Shown: positions 20,254-29,790 of the stretch, in pieces
Layout: each line of letters starts with the position of its first letter
Position numbering within the stretch: position 1 is the stretch's first letter
NCBI GenBank assembly: GCA_003169835.1
Contig: PNAI01000058.1
Span: 1-64,000 of the forward strand
Source: Hyphomicrobiales bacterium
GTDB taxonomy: Bacteria; Pseudomonadota; Alphaproteobacteria; Rhizobiales; Xanthobacteraceae
Reading direction: 5' to 3'
Length of the DNA: 64,000 nt
The notes under the pieces: model-generated
What the model was told of the DNA's origin: nothing
The model's input: the letters and a program-made list of their open reading frames with translations, nothing else
Database searches by the model: none
Position numbers and translations under genes: made by a program

Positions 20254-21348
20254 TCACAAACGCGAAGCTGATGTAAACGCAATGCGCTGCACGTCTTCAG
20301 CGCGTGACATAAGCCGCCCGGCGTGCACCACCGCGACCGTGAGCACAACGACCGCCATTCCCTGATGCAGCAGCGCCAGCGCCAACGGCGCCGCATAAAT
20401 CAGTGTGAGAATCCCAATCGCTGCTTGAATCGTAATGGCCGCGGCAAGCATGAGCGCTCCATTCAGCGCGACCGTTGTGCGTTGCCACACGACATCAACA
20501 ACATGCGCAATGGAAAGCAACCACAATGCATAGGCGATCATGCGATGCTCAAACTGCACGGTCAGCACATTGTCGACAAAATTGCTCCACACCGGCGCGA
20601 GATAGAGCAAACGCTCTGCTGACGGCGTCAGTCCGCCATCGATGAGCGGCCATGTGTTGTAAATGAGACCGCCGCGCAATCCGGCGACCAGCGCACCGAG
20701 AAAGATCTGCACCAGCACCACAATGAGCAGCCCAACCGCCCAGGCACGCACGCGCGCAGGCACGATGTGCGGCTCAGCCGCGCGCAGCCGCTGTGCGGTC
20801 CACAAGACTGCCACGTAAATGATGCACGCAAGGGTCAGATGGAATGCCAGCCGCTCATGCGCCACGCTCGCGCGCGCGCTCAATCCGGACATCACCATCC
20901 ACCAGCCCGCCACGCCCTGCAGCGCACCGAGGCCAAAGATGATCCAAAGCCGTACGCGCAAACCCGGCTCGATCCAGCCCCGCCACAAAAAGTAGAGAAA
21001 TGGCAGCGCAAACACCGCCCCGATCAACCGCCCGAGAAATCGGTGCGCCCATTCCCACCAATAGATGGTCTTGAACGCGTCCAGGCTCATGCCGAGGTTG
21101 CGTTCGCGGTACTGCGGAATGGTCTGATATTTTTCGAATTCGGCCTGCCATTCCGCCTGTGTAAGTGGCGGTAATGTACCGGTGACCGGCTGCCACTCGA
21201 CGATCGAAAGCCCGGACTCGGTGAGCCGCGTCGTCCCACCCACCAGCACCATGACCACAATGAGCGCCGCCACCACGAGCAGCCAGCACCTGATGGCGCG
21301 GTGGCGGAAGGGGTCGGCGTGCGCATCTGGCATCGCGGCTGTTCGCAT
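20254..21348 (-). CDS. ctaA: Heme A synthase (COX15/CtaA)
   Basis: VGGTTRLTESGLSIVEWQPVTGTLPPLTQAEW...EWAHRFLGRLIGAVFALPFLYF; multiple TM helices. Confidence 0.95.
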   Translation of the reverse strand: MRTAAMPDAHADPFRHRAIRCWLLVVAALIVVMVLVGGTTRLTESGLSIVEWQPVTGTLPPLTQAEWQAEFEKYQTIPQYRERNLGMSLDAFKTIYWWEWAHRFLGRLIGAVFALPFLYFLWRGWIEPGLRVRLWIIFGLGALQGVAGWWMVMSGLSARASVAHERLAFHLTLACIIYVAVLWTAQRLRAAEPHIVPARVRAWAVGLLIVVLVQIFLGALVAGLRGGLIYNTWPLIDGGLTPSAERLLYLAPVWSNFVDNVLTVQFEHRMIAYALWLLSIAHVVDVVWQRTTVALNGALMLAAAITIQAAIGILTLIYAAPLALALLHQGMAVVVLTVAVVHAGRLMSRAEDVQRIAFTSASRL

Positions 21349-21471
21349 ATTGCATCCATATAGTCCTGGCGCCATTGCGGCATCAACCGCGCAGCGCCAC
21401 CCCATTCGGAACCGCAGAGCGATCGAAACCTTGCGCGCCAAGGTGAGGCAGCGTAGAGGTTCGCCTCAAGT

Positions 21472-21549
21472 CGGAGCGTAGCGCAGCCCGGTTAGCGCAC
21501 CAGTCTGGGGGACTGGGGGTCGGGAGTTCAAATCTCCCCGCTCCGACCA
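21472..21549 (+). tRNA. tRNA-Pro (anticodon GGG), with encoded CCA
   Basis: CGGAGCGTAGCGCAGCCCGGTTAGCGCACCAGTCTGGGGGACTGGGGGTCGGGAGTTCAAATCTCCCCGCTCCGACCA; cloverleaf, loop CTGGGGG. Confidence 0.96.
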
Positions 21550-21580
21550 AATTTCCTTTTTCTTTCAATAATCAAGAATC

Positions 21581-22543
21581 CTAGCTACGGCTTGATACGC
21601 GCCTGGGCTTTCCAGGAACGCCTAGCGCGCACTCAAGCGCTTCGCGATCCCAATTTCCTGCAGTCGCCGCGGCATCGTAGGTGCTTTGCAAAAACTCTAT
21701 CAGCATGGAGTCAGGGCTCTTTGCCAGACGGACGGCATCGTACGGCAAAAGAAATTGTCCCAGCTCTTTGTTGTATTGTGTTCCCTCCGGGCGAACGCCA
21801 TACGAGCGAAAGCCCTTCGGCTCGGGATACGAATAAGAATAGAACGACGCGTGGTCGATGTTCCCGCCCCCCGGCCAAAACCCGGCACTACTGACTTGGT
21901 GCGAATAGGCCTCTCGCATCACCTTGGCGAGTGGCCCGCTGTCAGGCAGAAGCGGCGCAGCGCGTCCCGAAAATCGCGTAACCGCCAAATCGAAACTGCC
22001 CCAAAAGAAATGTACCGGACTGCACTTCCCCAAAAACGCAGTGCGGAATTTCGAAAAAACGCGATGCACTTGGAGAAGAATACGCCAAAAGCGCTGCGCA
22101 TATTCGGGATCGTAGGCTGAGTGCGTTTGATCCTCGCTAAACGCGATCGGGTCTGTAAGCTCACACGGCATTTCGTTGATGCGAACAATAATCCCAAGCT
22201 CCGTCAACGCAGACATGACGTTGCTGTAAAATAGAGCAACGGACTGCGGCTTCAGGAGCACTTGCCGGAACGCACCATCGCTCGTGCGTATCCACAGCAC
22301 GTGATCCACGAAATCAAACTCGATACAAAAAACGCCGCTCTCGCATGGGATGACGGAGGTCGAAAGCCCCCGCTCCGTGACATACAAAACAACGTGCCAC
22401 GAATGATTGAGCCACGGCGTAAGCGCTGCGCGAATTTTCCCGACCACTTGTGTCCACAGTTGCAATGTCTGACAAGTATCGGCCCAAGCCTCCAACGGCA
22501 GCTCCGGCCAAATCTGATCCTGGCCCTTGGCCATATTTTGCAT
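21581..22543 (-). CDS. DUF5996 family protein
   Basis: WPELPLEAWADTCQTLQLWTQVVGKIRAALTPWLNHSWHVVLYVTERGLSTS...FWGSFDLAVTRFSGR, recognisable DUF5996 pattern. Confidence 0.75.
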   Translation of the reverse strand: MQNMAKGQDQIWPELPLEAWADTCQTLQLWTQVVGKIRAALTPWLNHSWHVVLYVTERGLSTSVIPCESGVFCIEFDFVDHVLWIRTSDGAFRQVLLKPQSVALFYSNVMSALTELGIIVRINEMPCELTDPIAFSEDQTHSAYDPEYAQRFWRILLQVHRVFSKFRTAFLGKCSPVHFFWGSFDLAVTRFSGRAAPLLPDSGPLAKVMREAYSHQVSSAGFWPGGGNIDHASFYSYSYPEPKGFRSYGVRPEGTQYNKELGQFLLPYDAVRLAKSPDSMLIEFLQSTYDAAATAGNWDREALECALGVPGKPRRVSSRS

Positions 22544-22675
22544 GCATTCCTCCCTCACGCGCCCCTTCGCGGCATCGCCGCGGAATCGCCATTGCCATAA
22601 ATCTAGCGATTTGGGTCGCGTCTGGCACGATTGGCGAAAGAGTGCGGCCTGTGGGCGCACGGAACGCAAAGAAAA

Positions 22676-22951
22676 TTATTCAGGTTGAGTCCGCTTGGAG
22701 CGCTTTTCCCAGGCTTGCAGGCTCACCCACTCCGCCTCGGTTTCGCTGGTTTGCGCCTCGGTCAACAGGACACGTTGCCGATCAAATGGCCTTGAACGAA
22801 CGAAAATGTAGTTCCCGCAATGTGGACAGACCGTTTTTCGCTCCGGTCTTTTCGTCAGAGCCTGCTCGCAATAAGGACACACATCGTCGAGGCGCCCAAT
22901 ATCCGACAATGGAGGCCGCGGCGTTCGGGGTAATTTGGGGCGGCGTGACAT
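22676..22951 (-). CDS. Small zinc-ribbon hypothetical protein
   Basis: CPYCEQALTKRPERKTVCPHCGNYIFVRSRP: two CxxC knuckles. Confidence 0.6.
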   Translation of the reverse strand: MSRRPKLPRTPRPPLSDIGRLDDVCPYCEQALTKRPERKTVCPHCGNYIFVRSRPFDRQRVLLTEAQTSETEAEWVSLQAWEKRSKRTQPE

Positions 22952-22982
22952 TGCGCTGCCGCTTATATCGCGTTGTTTATTC

Positions 22983-24557
22983 CTATTCTGCCGCCGCAGT
23001 CCTGGCTTCCGTTGCGAGCGAGAGAGTTGCCAGCGCCGGATAGCGACCCAAGGCGAAGAGTACTGCCGCCACCATCGCATAGCCGATTGCGACTGAAGGC
23101 GTTACGGCGATGCCAACTGCTTCGCCGTGCATGAAGCCAAAGAATGTGAGCACTGCACCGGTCGCGGCGAATGCCGATGCTTCCGTAAATTTCTTCTCGA
23201 TGATGAAAACCGCGATGGCCGCCAGGATGAGCCCCGTCAGAATGGCGCCGCCGCCCAGCACCTCGAGCCCGTGGTACAGCACACCGAGCTGACCAAGCTT
23301 TTCAAACCCGACTGTCGCGGCGTTCGTTCCAGCCGCTCCCAATGCGCCGTCGATCTGCACCTTGCACCACGCCGCCAGATGCGGCACCAGCGCGAGCACA
23401 ATCGCGGGCGCGTGCGACTTGTGTGTTTCCTGGAACGCCTGCGCGCCGATGAGCATGCCGATGTAGAGTAGAATTGGTGAAATCGCGACAAGCGGTATCA
23501 ACGACGACATCAACGCGATGATGCCGAACCAGGACAACACGATGACCAATACACCTGTCGCCGCGGAATAGCCGATGCGGCCACCCATCGCTTTCCAGCC
23601 CGGATGTCCGATGTAAACCGCGTTGATGAACGGATTGCCCATCAGGCAGCCGATCAAGCTGACAACACCATCGGCCGAGAGCACGCGGGTGGTGGGATAT
23701 GTATCGCCCGCAGCTTCCGCACTTTCCACGTTGTCCATCGCCTCGACCAGATCGTAGATCCCGAAAGGTATGGCTGTGACAAGGATGATGCCGAGGAACT
23801 CGAAGCCCGAGAACACCGCACCAAACGCCGGCAGCGGCACCGAAAAACCGAAATTGGCGAACGCGCCGGTAACATTCTGCAGACTCATGCCGCCGATGCC
23901 GGACCCGAACAGGTTCGAGCCCCAGGCGATCGCCATGCCCACCACGATCGCCACGAGACCGGCCGGCATGCCCTTGGGATATTTGAAGCCGCCGAACCAA
24001 CTCGCCAGAATGACGGCAAAACAGGTAATTCCGATGGCAGGCGTCATATACATTTCAAGCGCCGGCCGCATCGAGATGAATGTGATGGATACGCCCGCAA
24101 GCGTGCCGAGCAAAGCTGCGCGCGGCGTGATTTTCCTGATGTAAGGCGCGATGAAGCCACCGATCATCAGGATGAAACTCTGGAAGAACACCCAGACCAA
24201 TCCAGCGGACCAGCCCTTGAATGGATCGCCGGTCTTAATCGTGATCGGCAGCATGATGACGAAGGTCACCACAAACATATGTGGCACGCTCACGCCCGAG
24301 GGCAGCGCGCAGACGTCGTCGCGGCCGGTCTTCTGCGCAAGCCTGTAGGCCAGCCACGCGTAGTAGAACGTGGACAGGCACATCATCAGACCCAGCGCCG
24401 GCAGGATGCGGCCAAACACAAGAGAGTCGGGCATCTTGAGCACGAAACGCAACAAGCCGGTCAGCACAAGCATGTTGACTAGAATGTTGGTGCCAAATCC
24501 GAAAAATGCGTTCCAGTCGGTGGATGTCCACAATATCGGTTGGCGTGTTGTGTGCCG
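22983..24557 (-). CDS. NCS2-like nucleobase/permease family transporter
   Basis: More than 10 hydrophobic segments; DWNAFFGFGTNILVNMLVLTGLLRFVLKMP...RDDVCALPSGVSVPHMF...AMDNVESAEAAGDTYPTTRVLSADGV. Confidence 0.75.
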   Translation of the reverse strand, partial: RHTTRQPILWTSTDWNAFFGFGTNILVNMLVLTGLLRFVLKMPDSLVFGRILPALGLMMCLSTFYYAWLAYRLAQKTGRDDVCALPSGVSVPHMFVVTFVIMLPITIKTGDPFKGWSAGLVWVFFQSFILMIGGFIAPYIRKITPRAALLGTLAGVSITFISMRPALEMYMTPAIGITCFAVILASWFGGFKYPKGMPAGLVAIVVGMAIAWGSNLFGSGIGGMSLQNVTGAFANFGFSVPLPAFGAVFSGFEFLGIILVTAIPFGIYDLVEAMDNVESAEAAGDTYPTTRVLSADGVVSLIGCLMGNPFINAVYIGHPGWKAMGGRIGYSAATGVLVIVLSWFGIIALMSSLIPLVAISPILLYIGMLIGAQAFQETHKSHAPAIVLALVPHLAAWCKVQIDGALGAAGTNAATVGFEKLGQLGVLYHGLEVLGGGAILTGLILAAIAVFIIEKKFTEASAFAATGAVLTFFGFMHGEAVGIAVTPSVAIGYAMVAAVLFALGRYPALATLSLATEARTAAAE

Positions 24558-24604
24558 CATCACACGTTTCCCCCTAGATAAAATTCCCAAACGTAAACTC
24601 CGCC

Positions 24605-24674
24605 GCGGAGGCGCTGTCTCGTTCCCATGGCTATGGAGGTGCCAGCCATGAGCGTACGAGACATCCGCCTCCGC
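24605..24674 (-). ncRNA. Candidate structured leader RNA (riboswitch-like two-stem hairpin) upstream of the NCS2-like permease
   Basis: Nested pairing GCGGAGGCG/CGCCTCCGC, TGTCTCGT/ACGAGACA, CATGGCT/AGCCATG with an asymmetric internal loop; lies between the OMP stop and the permease start. Confidence 0.5.
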
Positions 24675-24684
24675 AACGGGGAGA

Positions 24685-25677
24685 TCAGAAGCTGAAGCCT
24701 ATGCCGCCGTTGTAGATGAAGACGTCTTTTTTGGCGTCGGCGAACGAAGTCGCAGCGCCGGTGACAACCTGCGCACCGAGCAAGCTGTCGTTCGTGATGC
24801 GGTAATATTGAACGCCGCCCTTGAGATACCAGCTGCCAAGCCGTTTCGGCACGACAGATTCAAGCGAGTATTTCGCTTGTATGCCGGTCGAGAACACGCC
24901 CATGCTGCCCGAAGAGCAAGCCGTGGCGCTCAAAGGTCCGCAGAAATTCGTCGTACCGTCGTTTCTGTTCCAGTAGCTGGACGGTCCAACCGTGACCCAA
25001 GTCGGGAACGTGAAGCTGAGCGGGATAGCCCAGTATGGCTTCATACTGATCGTCGGCTTAATGCCGAGCTCGACGCGATAGGTGCTTGATGTTTTGCCGA
25101 GCACGACGGTCGACCCGCCGGTGTAGTTGTAAAACAGATTCACATACGGATTGAGCGGGATCGGTAGACCCCACGTCGCGTCGTTGGCGCCGAGACTTAA
25201 GACAAACATGCGCGCCGTCGGGAGACCACCGGGAAACTCGAACTGGAGACTCTGTGCCGTGAACGTGTAGTACTTGGCGAATCCGACGCTACCGCCGACC
25301 CACCAGTCCATTTCCTGCCACGACCTCGAGCCGACAGGCGGCGACGACCATAGTTCGTTCCATATGCCACCGAAGACGGAGAAGCTGTTGATGAACCCCG
25401 TCGGATTTTTATAGATATCCAAACTGAGGCCGACTTCGAATTGACTCAATGAACCGCGGTTCGGGTAGATCCGCAAACCGCCAGGAGTCACGCGGCCGCT
25501 GGCGATCGTGTAGTCCGCATAACCGTGCACATCGAGCGGCATACTCGCACCAACGATCGGTTCCTTTGTCTTGACGGGCATGATGTCCGCTGCAGACGCA
25601 ACGGATGACATTCCCGCTAGCCCCAGCGACAACGCCGCTCCCGCCAAATACGCAGTCGTATTTCGAATGATAGACAT
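24685..25677 (-). CDS. Outer membrane protein (predicted beta-barrel)
   Basis: Signal peptide MSIIRNTTAYLAGAALSLGLAGMSSVASAA; alternating amphipathic strands; C-terminal ...IYNGGIGFSF. Confidence 0.7.
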   Translation of the reverse strand: MSIIRNTTAYLAGAALSLGLAGMSSVASAADIMPVKTKEPIVGASMPLDVHGYADYTIASGRVTPGGLRIYPNRGSLSQFEVGLSLDIYKNPTGFINSFSVFGGIWNELWSSPPVGSRSWQEMDWWVGGSVGFAKYYTFTAQSLQFEFPGGLPTARMFVLSLGANDATWGLPIPLNPYVNLFYNYTGGSTVVLGKTSSTYRVELGIKPTISMKPYWAIPLSFTFPTWVTVGPSSYWNRNDGTTNFCGPLSATACSSGSMGVFSTGIQAKYSLESVVPKRLGSWYLKGGVQYYRITNDSLLGAQVVTGAATSFADAKKDVFIYNGGIGFSF

Positions 25678-26012
25678 TAGACACTCCCCCATTAAATTGA
25701 ACCGAACGGCCCACGCCGTACTCCGGCAACAAACCACCTTATCTCCGCCAACTGAATTCAGCCAACTGAGCGAGGTCGAAACGCAACACCTTCATGACGG
25801 TGAAGACCGAGCGCGAAGCCCCTAGCCCCCTGGAGTTCGCAAGTCCTGTGCCAGATATGACAATCCCGTGAAGTTGTTGGCGAGTGTTGCCTGTTTCGCT
25901 ATCGGCTTCAAAACCATCGCAATTATTGGCGCAGATTTGACTGCTGATTTAATAGGCAGATTTACTTTAACCTTTGAGACCGCGAGTTGCTCAATAATAG
26001 CTCGCGGGCTGC

Positions 26013-26687
26013 TCAATGCAAACCCATTGCAACCAGCATGGCTTGTGAAGTGGAAACCCAACCAAATATACCACCCTGCGCCTTGATCATTGCCAATCCC
26101 ATCGTGTGGAATTCCGGAAAGTACGATGCGCAGCAATCGCCCAACACGATGCAGCGAAAGCCGCGATCATTTCCTTCGCGCACCGTCGTGTTGACGCAGA
26201 CCTCCGTCGTCACACCGCACACGAAAAGTGTCTCCACGTTGCGCCGCTTGAGAGCGCTCTCCAATTCGGTGTGGTAGAAAGCGCCCTTGCCAGGCTTGTC
26301 GATCACCAATTCGCCAGCCACGGGATAAAGTTCCGGGATGATGTCGTGACCGGGTTCGCCGCGGATCAGAATTCGTCCCATCGGACCGGGCGCGCCAATG
26401 CGCAATCTCGGATCGCCGCGTTCGATTTTCAACGGTGGCGCGTCGGAGAGATCCGGTAAATGGCCCTCGCGAGTGTGAATAACGAACATGCCAGCCGCTC
26501 GCGCCGCCGCAAGTACCGCTTGGCAGGGCGCGACCGCCGCCTTCAAACGCGACACATCGTTGCCAAGCGCCGCGCCAAATCCGCCGAGCTCGAGAAAATC
26601 CCGCTGCATGTCGATGATGACAAGCGCGCTCCGCCCAAGATCGACCTTAACTTTCGCCGGTTCGGCTTCGATCATGGTCTGCGGCAT
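26013..26687 (-). CDS. Isochorismatase-like cysteine hydrolase, BiuH (biuret amidohydrolase)-like
   Basis: [72 protein letters not shown] (Asp/Lys/Cys triad); divergent from allophanate hydrolase. Confidence 0.82.
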   Translation of the reverse strand: MPQTMIEAEPAKVKVDLGRSALVIIDMQRDFLELGGFGAALGNDVSRLKAAVAPCQAVLAAARAAGMFVIHTREGHLPDLSDAPPLKIERGDPRLRIGAPGPMGRILIRGEPGHDIIPELYPVAGELVIDKPGKGAFYHTELESALKRRNVETLFVCGVTTEVCVNTTVREGNDRGFRCIVLGDCCASYFPEFHTMGLAMIKAQGGIFGWVSTSQAMLVAMGLH

Positions 26688-26877
26688 GGCGGTCTCATTC
26701 TATGGCCGATTCACTCAAGAAAACTCCAAGCAAGATCGAGGCCAATATCTTGGTGAAAGCGCTTGGCCCTCTTTCCTCAAGGCCGCAATCATTGGCAATA
26801 TGTTCGTGATTCAATGGATTTGATACCGGCTGCCGCCCCCACCGCTTGCGTCGCCTCTTTCATCGCTGGAGCCCGAT

Positions 26878-28680
26878 TTGACCGAGACTGTCGCCGCAAT
26901 CCTCAAGGCGCTTCGGGCACGAAATATAACGCCGGCCGAAGTCGTCGCGCGCAGCTTTGAGCGCATCCGCGCGCACGGCGATGACGCGATATTCATTTTG
27001 CTTCGCGATGAGGCGAAGGTCATCGCGGACGCAAAGAGCCTTGCGGCCGAGGGCCACGCCGATCGCCCACTCTATGGCATTCCCGTTGCAATCAAGGACA
27101 ACATCGATGTCAAAGGTCTGCCGACCACGGCCGGCTGTCCGGCCTTTGCCTACAACCCCAAGCGCGATGCAACCGTCGTAGCGCGCCTCAAAGCCGCAGG
27201 CGCCCTCATCATCGGCAAAACCAATCTCGACCAATTTGCGACCGGCCTTGTGGGCGTGCGCTCGCCCTACGGCGTTCCACGAAACCCTCATAATCCAAAG
27301 CTGATCCCGGGCGGTTCAAGTTCAGGCTCCGCAGTTGCGGTTGCAGCCGGCCTCGTGCCGCTTGCTCTTGGTACAGATACCGCGGGCTCTGGCCGCATTC
27401 CGGCAGGGCTTAACAACATCGTTGGGCTAAAGCCCAGCCTCGGACTCGTGTCGAATGCGGGCGTTGTTCCGGCCTGCCGGACTCTTGATTGCGTCTCGAT
27501 ATTTGCGCTTAGTCCCGATGATGCATGGACTGCACTCTCGGCCATTGCCGGCGTCGACCAAACGGACCCTTATTCCCGCTCACTGCCGCTCGGAATGCCC
27601 GGCGAGATTCCGCCGGTCATGCGCATCGCCGTCCCACGCGCGTCCGGTCGCATTTTCTTTGGCGACAGGCGCGCGAAATCTTCATTCGATGCGGCGTTAA
27701 AACGCCTGATCTCCCTTGGATTAGAAATTGTCGAGATTGATTTTTCGTCATTCCTGGAAGCGGCGAAATTGCTCTACGAAGGTCCCTGGTTGGCGGAACG
27801 TTATGCCGCCGTCGGAGAATTCATCGACAAGCATCCGAAGAAAGCGCATCCGGTGACGCGCCAGATCATCACCGGCGCCAAGAAATCTTCCGCCGTCGAT
27901 GCATTCCACGCTTTCTACCGGTTGGCCGAATTGCGCGCCAAGGCGCAAGTCATCCTTTCACGCGTCGATGTGCTCATGGTTCCGACTGTGCCAACGGCCT
28001 ACACCGTAGCCGAGATAAAGGCCGATCCAATCCGGCTTAACAACAAACTCGGAACCTATACGAACTTTGTCAATCTGCTCGATCTGGCCGGCATCGCTGT
28101 TCCCGCCACCATCGCACCGGATGGTACGCCGTTCGGTGTCACGTTTCTGGCGCCGGCCGGTCATGATGCCTTGCTCGCATCGATCGGCCGGCGCTTTCAT
28201 GCCGACACCGGCCTGTCACTTGGAGCACTAAAATTGCCGCAGCCGGAATTGGCGGCACTTTCTGCCGTGCCGGGCGTGGACGAAATCGCGCTCGCGGTGG
28301 TTGGCGCACATCTCTCCGGCATGCCGCTCAACGGTGAACTCAAAATTCTTGGCGCGCGTTTCCTGGAAGTTGCGGCAACGACAGCGGACTATCGGCTCTA
28401 CGCACTTAGCAATTCGACGCCGCACAAACCCGGACTGCTGCGCGTACCGAGAGCGACCGGCGCCGCGATCGAAGTCGAAATTTGGGCGCTGCCCATTCAA
28501 GCTTATGGACAATTCGTCGCCGCAGTACCGCCACCTCTCTCGATTGGCACGCTCTCGCTTGCCGACGGAAGAATGGTGAAAGGGTTTCTGGTCGAGGCCG
28601 AAGCCATCGCCGGCGCGCGCGATATCTCAAACTTCGGCGGCTGGCGCGCGTTCATAGCCGGAGAAAAACTTCGCGCCTGA
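26878..28680 (+). CDS. atzF: Allophanate hydrolase
   Basis: Amidase signature (GGSSSGSAVAVAAGLVPLALGTDTAGSGRIPAG) plus C-terminal allophanate hydrolase domain (GAHLSGMPLNGELKILGARFLE...YALSNSTPHKPGLLRV); TTG start. Confidence 0.92.
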   Translation: MTETVAAILKALRARNITPAEVVARSFERIRAHGDDAIFILLRDEAKVIADAKSLAAEGHADRPLYGIPVAIKDNIDVKGLPTTAGCPAFAYNPKRDATVVARLKAAGALIIGKTNLDQFATGLVGVRSPYGVPRNPHNPKLIPGGSSSGSAVAVAAGLVPLALGTDTAGSGRIPAGLNNIVGLKPSLGLVSNAGVVPACRTLDCVSIFALSPDDAWTALSAIAGVDQTDPYSRSLPLGMPGEIPPVMRIAVPRASGRIFFGDRRAKSSFDAALKRLISLGLEIVEIDFSSFLEAAKLLYEGPWLAERYAAVGEFIDKHPKKAHPVTRQIITGAKKSSAVDAFHAFYRLAELRAKAQVILSRVDVLMVPTVPTAYTVAEIKADPIRLNNKLGTYTNFVNLLDLAGIAVPATIAPDGTPFGVTFLAPAGHDALLASIGRRFHADTGLSLGALKLPQPELAALSAVPGVDEIALAVVGAHLSGMPLNGELKILGARFLEVAATTADYRLYALSNSTPHKPGLLRVPRATGAAIEVEIWALPIQAYGQFVAAVPPPLSIGTLSLADGRMVKGFLVEAEAIAGARDISNFGGWRAFIAGEKLRA

Positions 28681-28722
28681 TCAAAAACGATGACCCCGGT
28701 TCGCGTCGAGCGGACAAATTGC

Positions 28723-29385
28723 TCACCGCGTCCCGGCGTAGATCTCATACTCCTCGCGCACCGTCATGATGTGAGCACGCATGGCAGCCCCCGCCCCGCT
28801 GCGATCCCCGCGCAGGATGGCCACCACCACGCAATCGTGCTCCATGTGGGATTTCGCAAGCCGCCCAAGATTGCGGAATTGCGCGCGCCGGAATGGCTGC
28901 ACCCGTGCGCGCGTGGCGAGCGTCATCTCAGCCAGGTAGCCATTATGAGCGCCGGCATAGATCGCGCCATGAAACGACTCGTTCGCCTCGTGAAAGCATT
29001 GCGGATCGCCGACCTGGATGAGCGCTCGCAATTGCTCGTGGCCCACCTCAAGCGCTCTGCGCTCCACGCCCGTCATGCGTTCGGCGCAAAGGCCGGCGCA
29101 CAATGCTTCGAGTTCAGCCATCGCCTCGAACATTCCCAAGAGCCGATCCGTGCTCGGCCGCGCAACGAGAGCGCCGCGATGCGCCCGCGCTTCCACAAGT
29201 CCGCTAGCGGCCAGCTGCCGGATCGCCTCACGCACCGGCGTACGTGAAACGCAAAAACGCCGCGCCAGATTCATTTCGTCCAGCGCCGCACCTGGTTCGA
29301 GCACACCGCCGATGATTTCATCGGCGAGCTGCAACCGCAGCTCTTCGGCAAGCGTCTTGCGGCTATTGTCAATGACGATGCTCAT
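28723..29385 (-). CDS. GntR family (FCD/FadR-type) transcriptional regulator
   Basis: LADEIIGGVLEPGAALDEMNLARRFCVSRTPVREAIRQLAASGLVEARAHRGALVA wHTH and FCD effector domain. Confidence 0.92.
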   Translation of the reverse strand: MSIVIDNSRKTLAEELRLQLADEIIGGVLEPGAALDEMNLARRFCVSRTPVREAIRQLAASGLVEARAHRGALVARPSTDRLLGMFEAMAELEALCAGLCAERMTGVERRALEVGHEQLRALIQVGDPQCFHEANESFHGAIYAGAHNGYLAEMTLATRARVQPFRRAQFRNLGRLAKSHMEHDCVVVAILRGDRSGAGAAMRAHIMTVREEYEIYAGTR

Positions 29386-29387
29386 GG

Positions 29388-29780
29388 TCAGCCTGCGCGC
29401 GGTTCATCGATGAGGCTCACGTGTCCGGCGACGACCCGCCAGCCGTCGTCGAACCGAACCCATGTCTGCGTTTGCCGCCCCACCTTTCCGGAAGTGGCCG
29501 CACGGTGGAACAGCGTCGACGCCACCGCAAAATCGCGGCCGTAGGTGGTAATCACAGTTTTCGAAAGCGTGCGCGCAAGGCCGGCCGGCGAGCGCCCGGC
29601 GCGGAACTGCTTGATCTCCGCATAGCCGTAAAGAATTTCAGTCGCGCCATAGCGGATTGTTTTGGAGTCATCGCGAAACATCGCATCGAGGGTCTCGACA
29701 TCGTTCAAAACAAGCGCGCATTCGTAGCGCTCGAATGCCTCTTTTACTTCCTTGACCACATCCGGCCGGTCGATTTCCAT
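29388..29780 (-). CDS. atzH: AtzH-like protein (DUF3225, SnoaL/NTF2-like fold)
   Basis: VVKEVKEAFERYECALVLNDVETLDAMFRDDSKTIRYGATEILYGYAEIKQFRAGR; placed after atzE as in the known atz operon. Confidence 0.85.
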   Translation of the reverse strand: MEIDRPDVVKEVKEAFERYECALVLNDVETLDAMFRDDSKTIRYGATEILYGYAEIKQFRAGRSPAGLARTLSKTVITTYGRDFAVASTLFHRAATSGKVGRQTQTWVRFDDGWRVVAGHVSLIDEPRAG

Positions 29781-29790
29781 CTACCCCTCC

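Noticed and set aside
21472-25677. Integrated element at tRNA-Pro (DUF5996, zinc ribbon, permease, OMP)
   Set aside because: No integrase, no detectable duplicated tRNA 3' end, no clear compositional break; ordinary gene neighbourhood is the simpler reading.
25822-26136. Small ORFs in the region downstream of the BiuH-like gene
   Set aside because: Overlap the BiuH-like gene or have no recognisable domain or start context; treated as non-coding.
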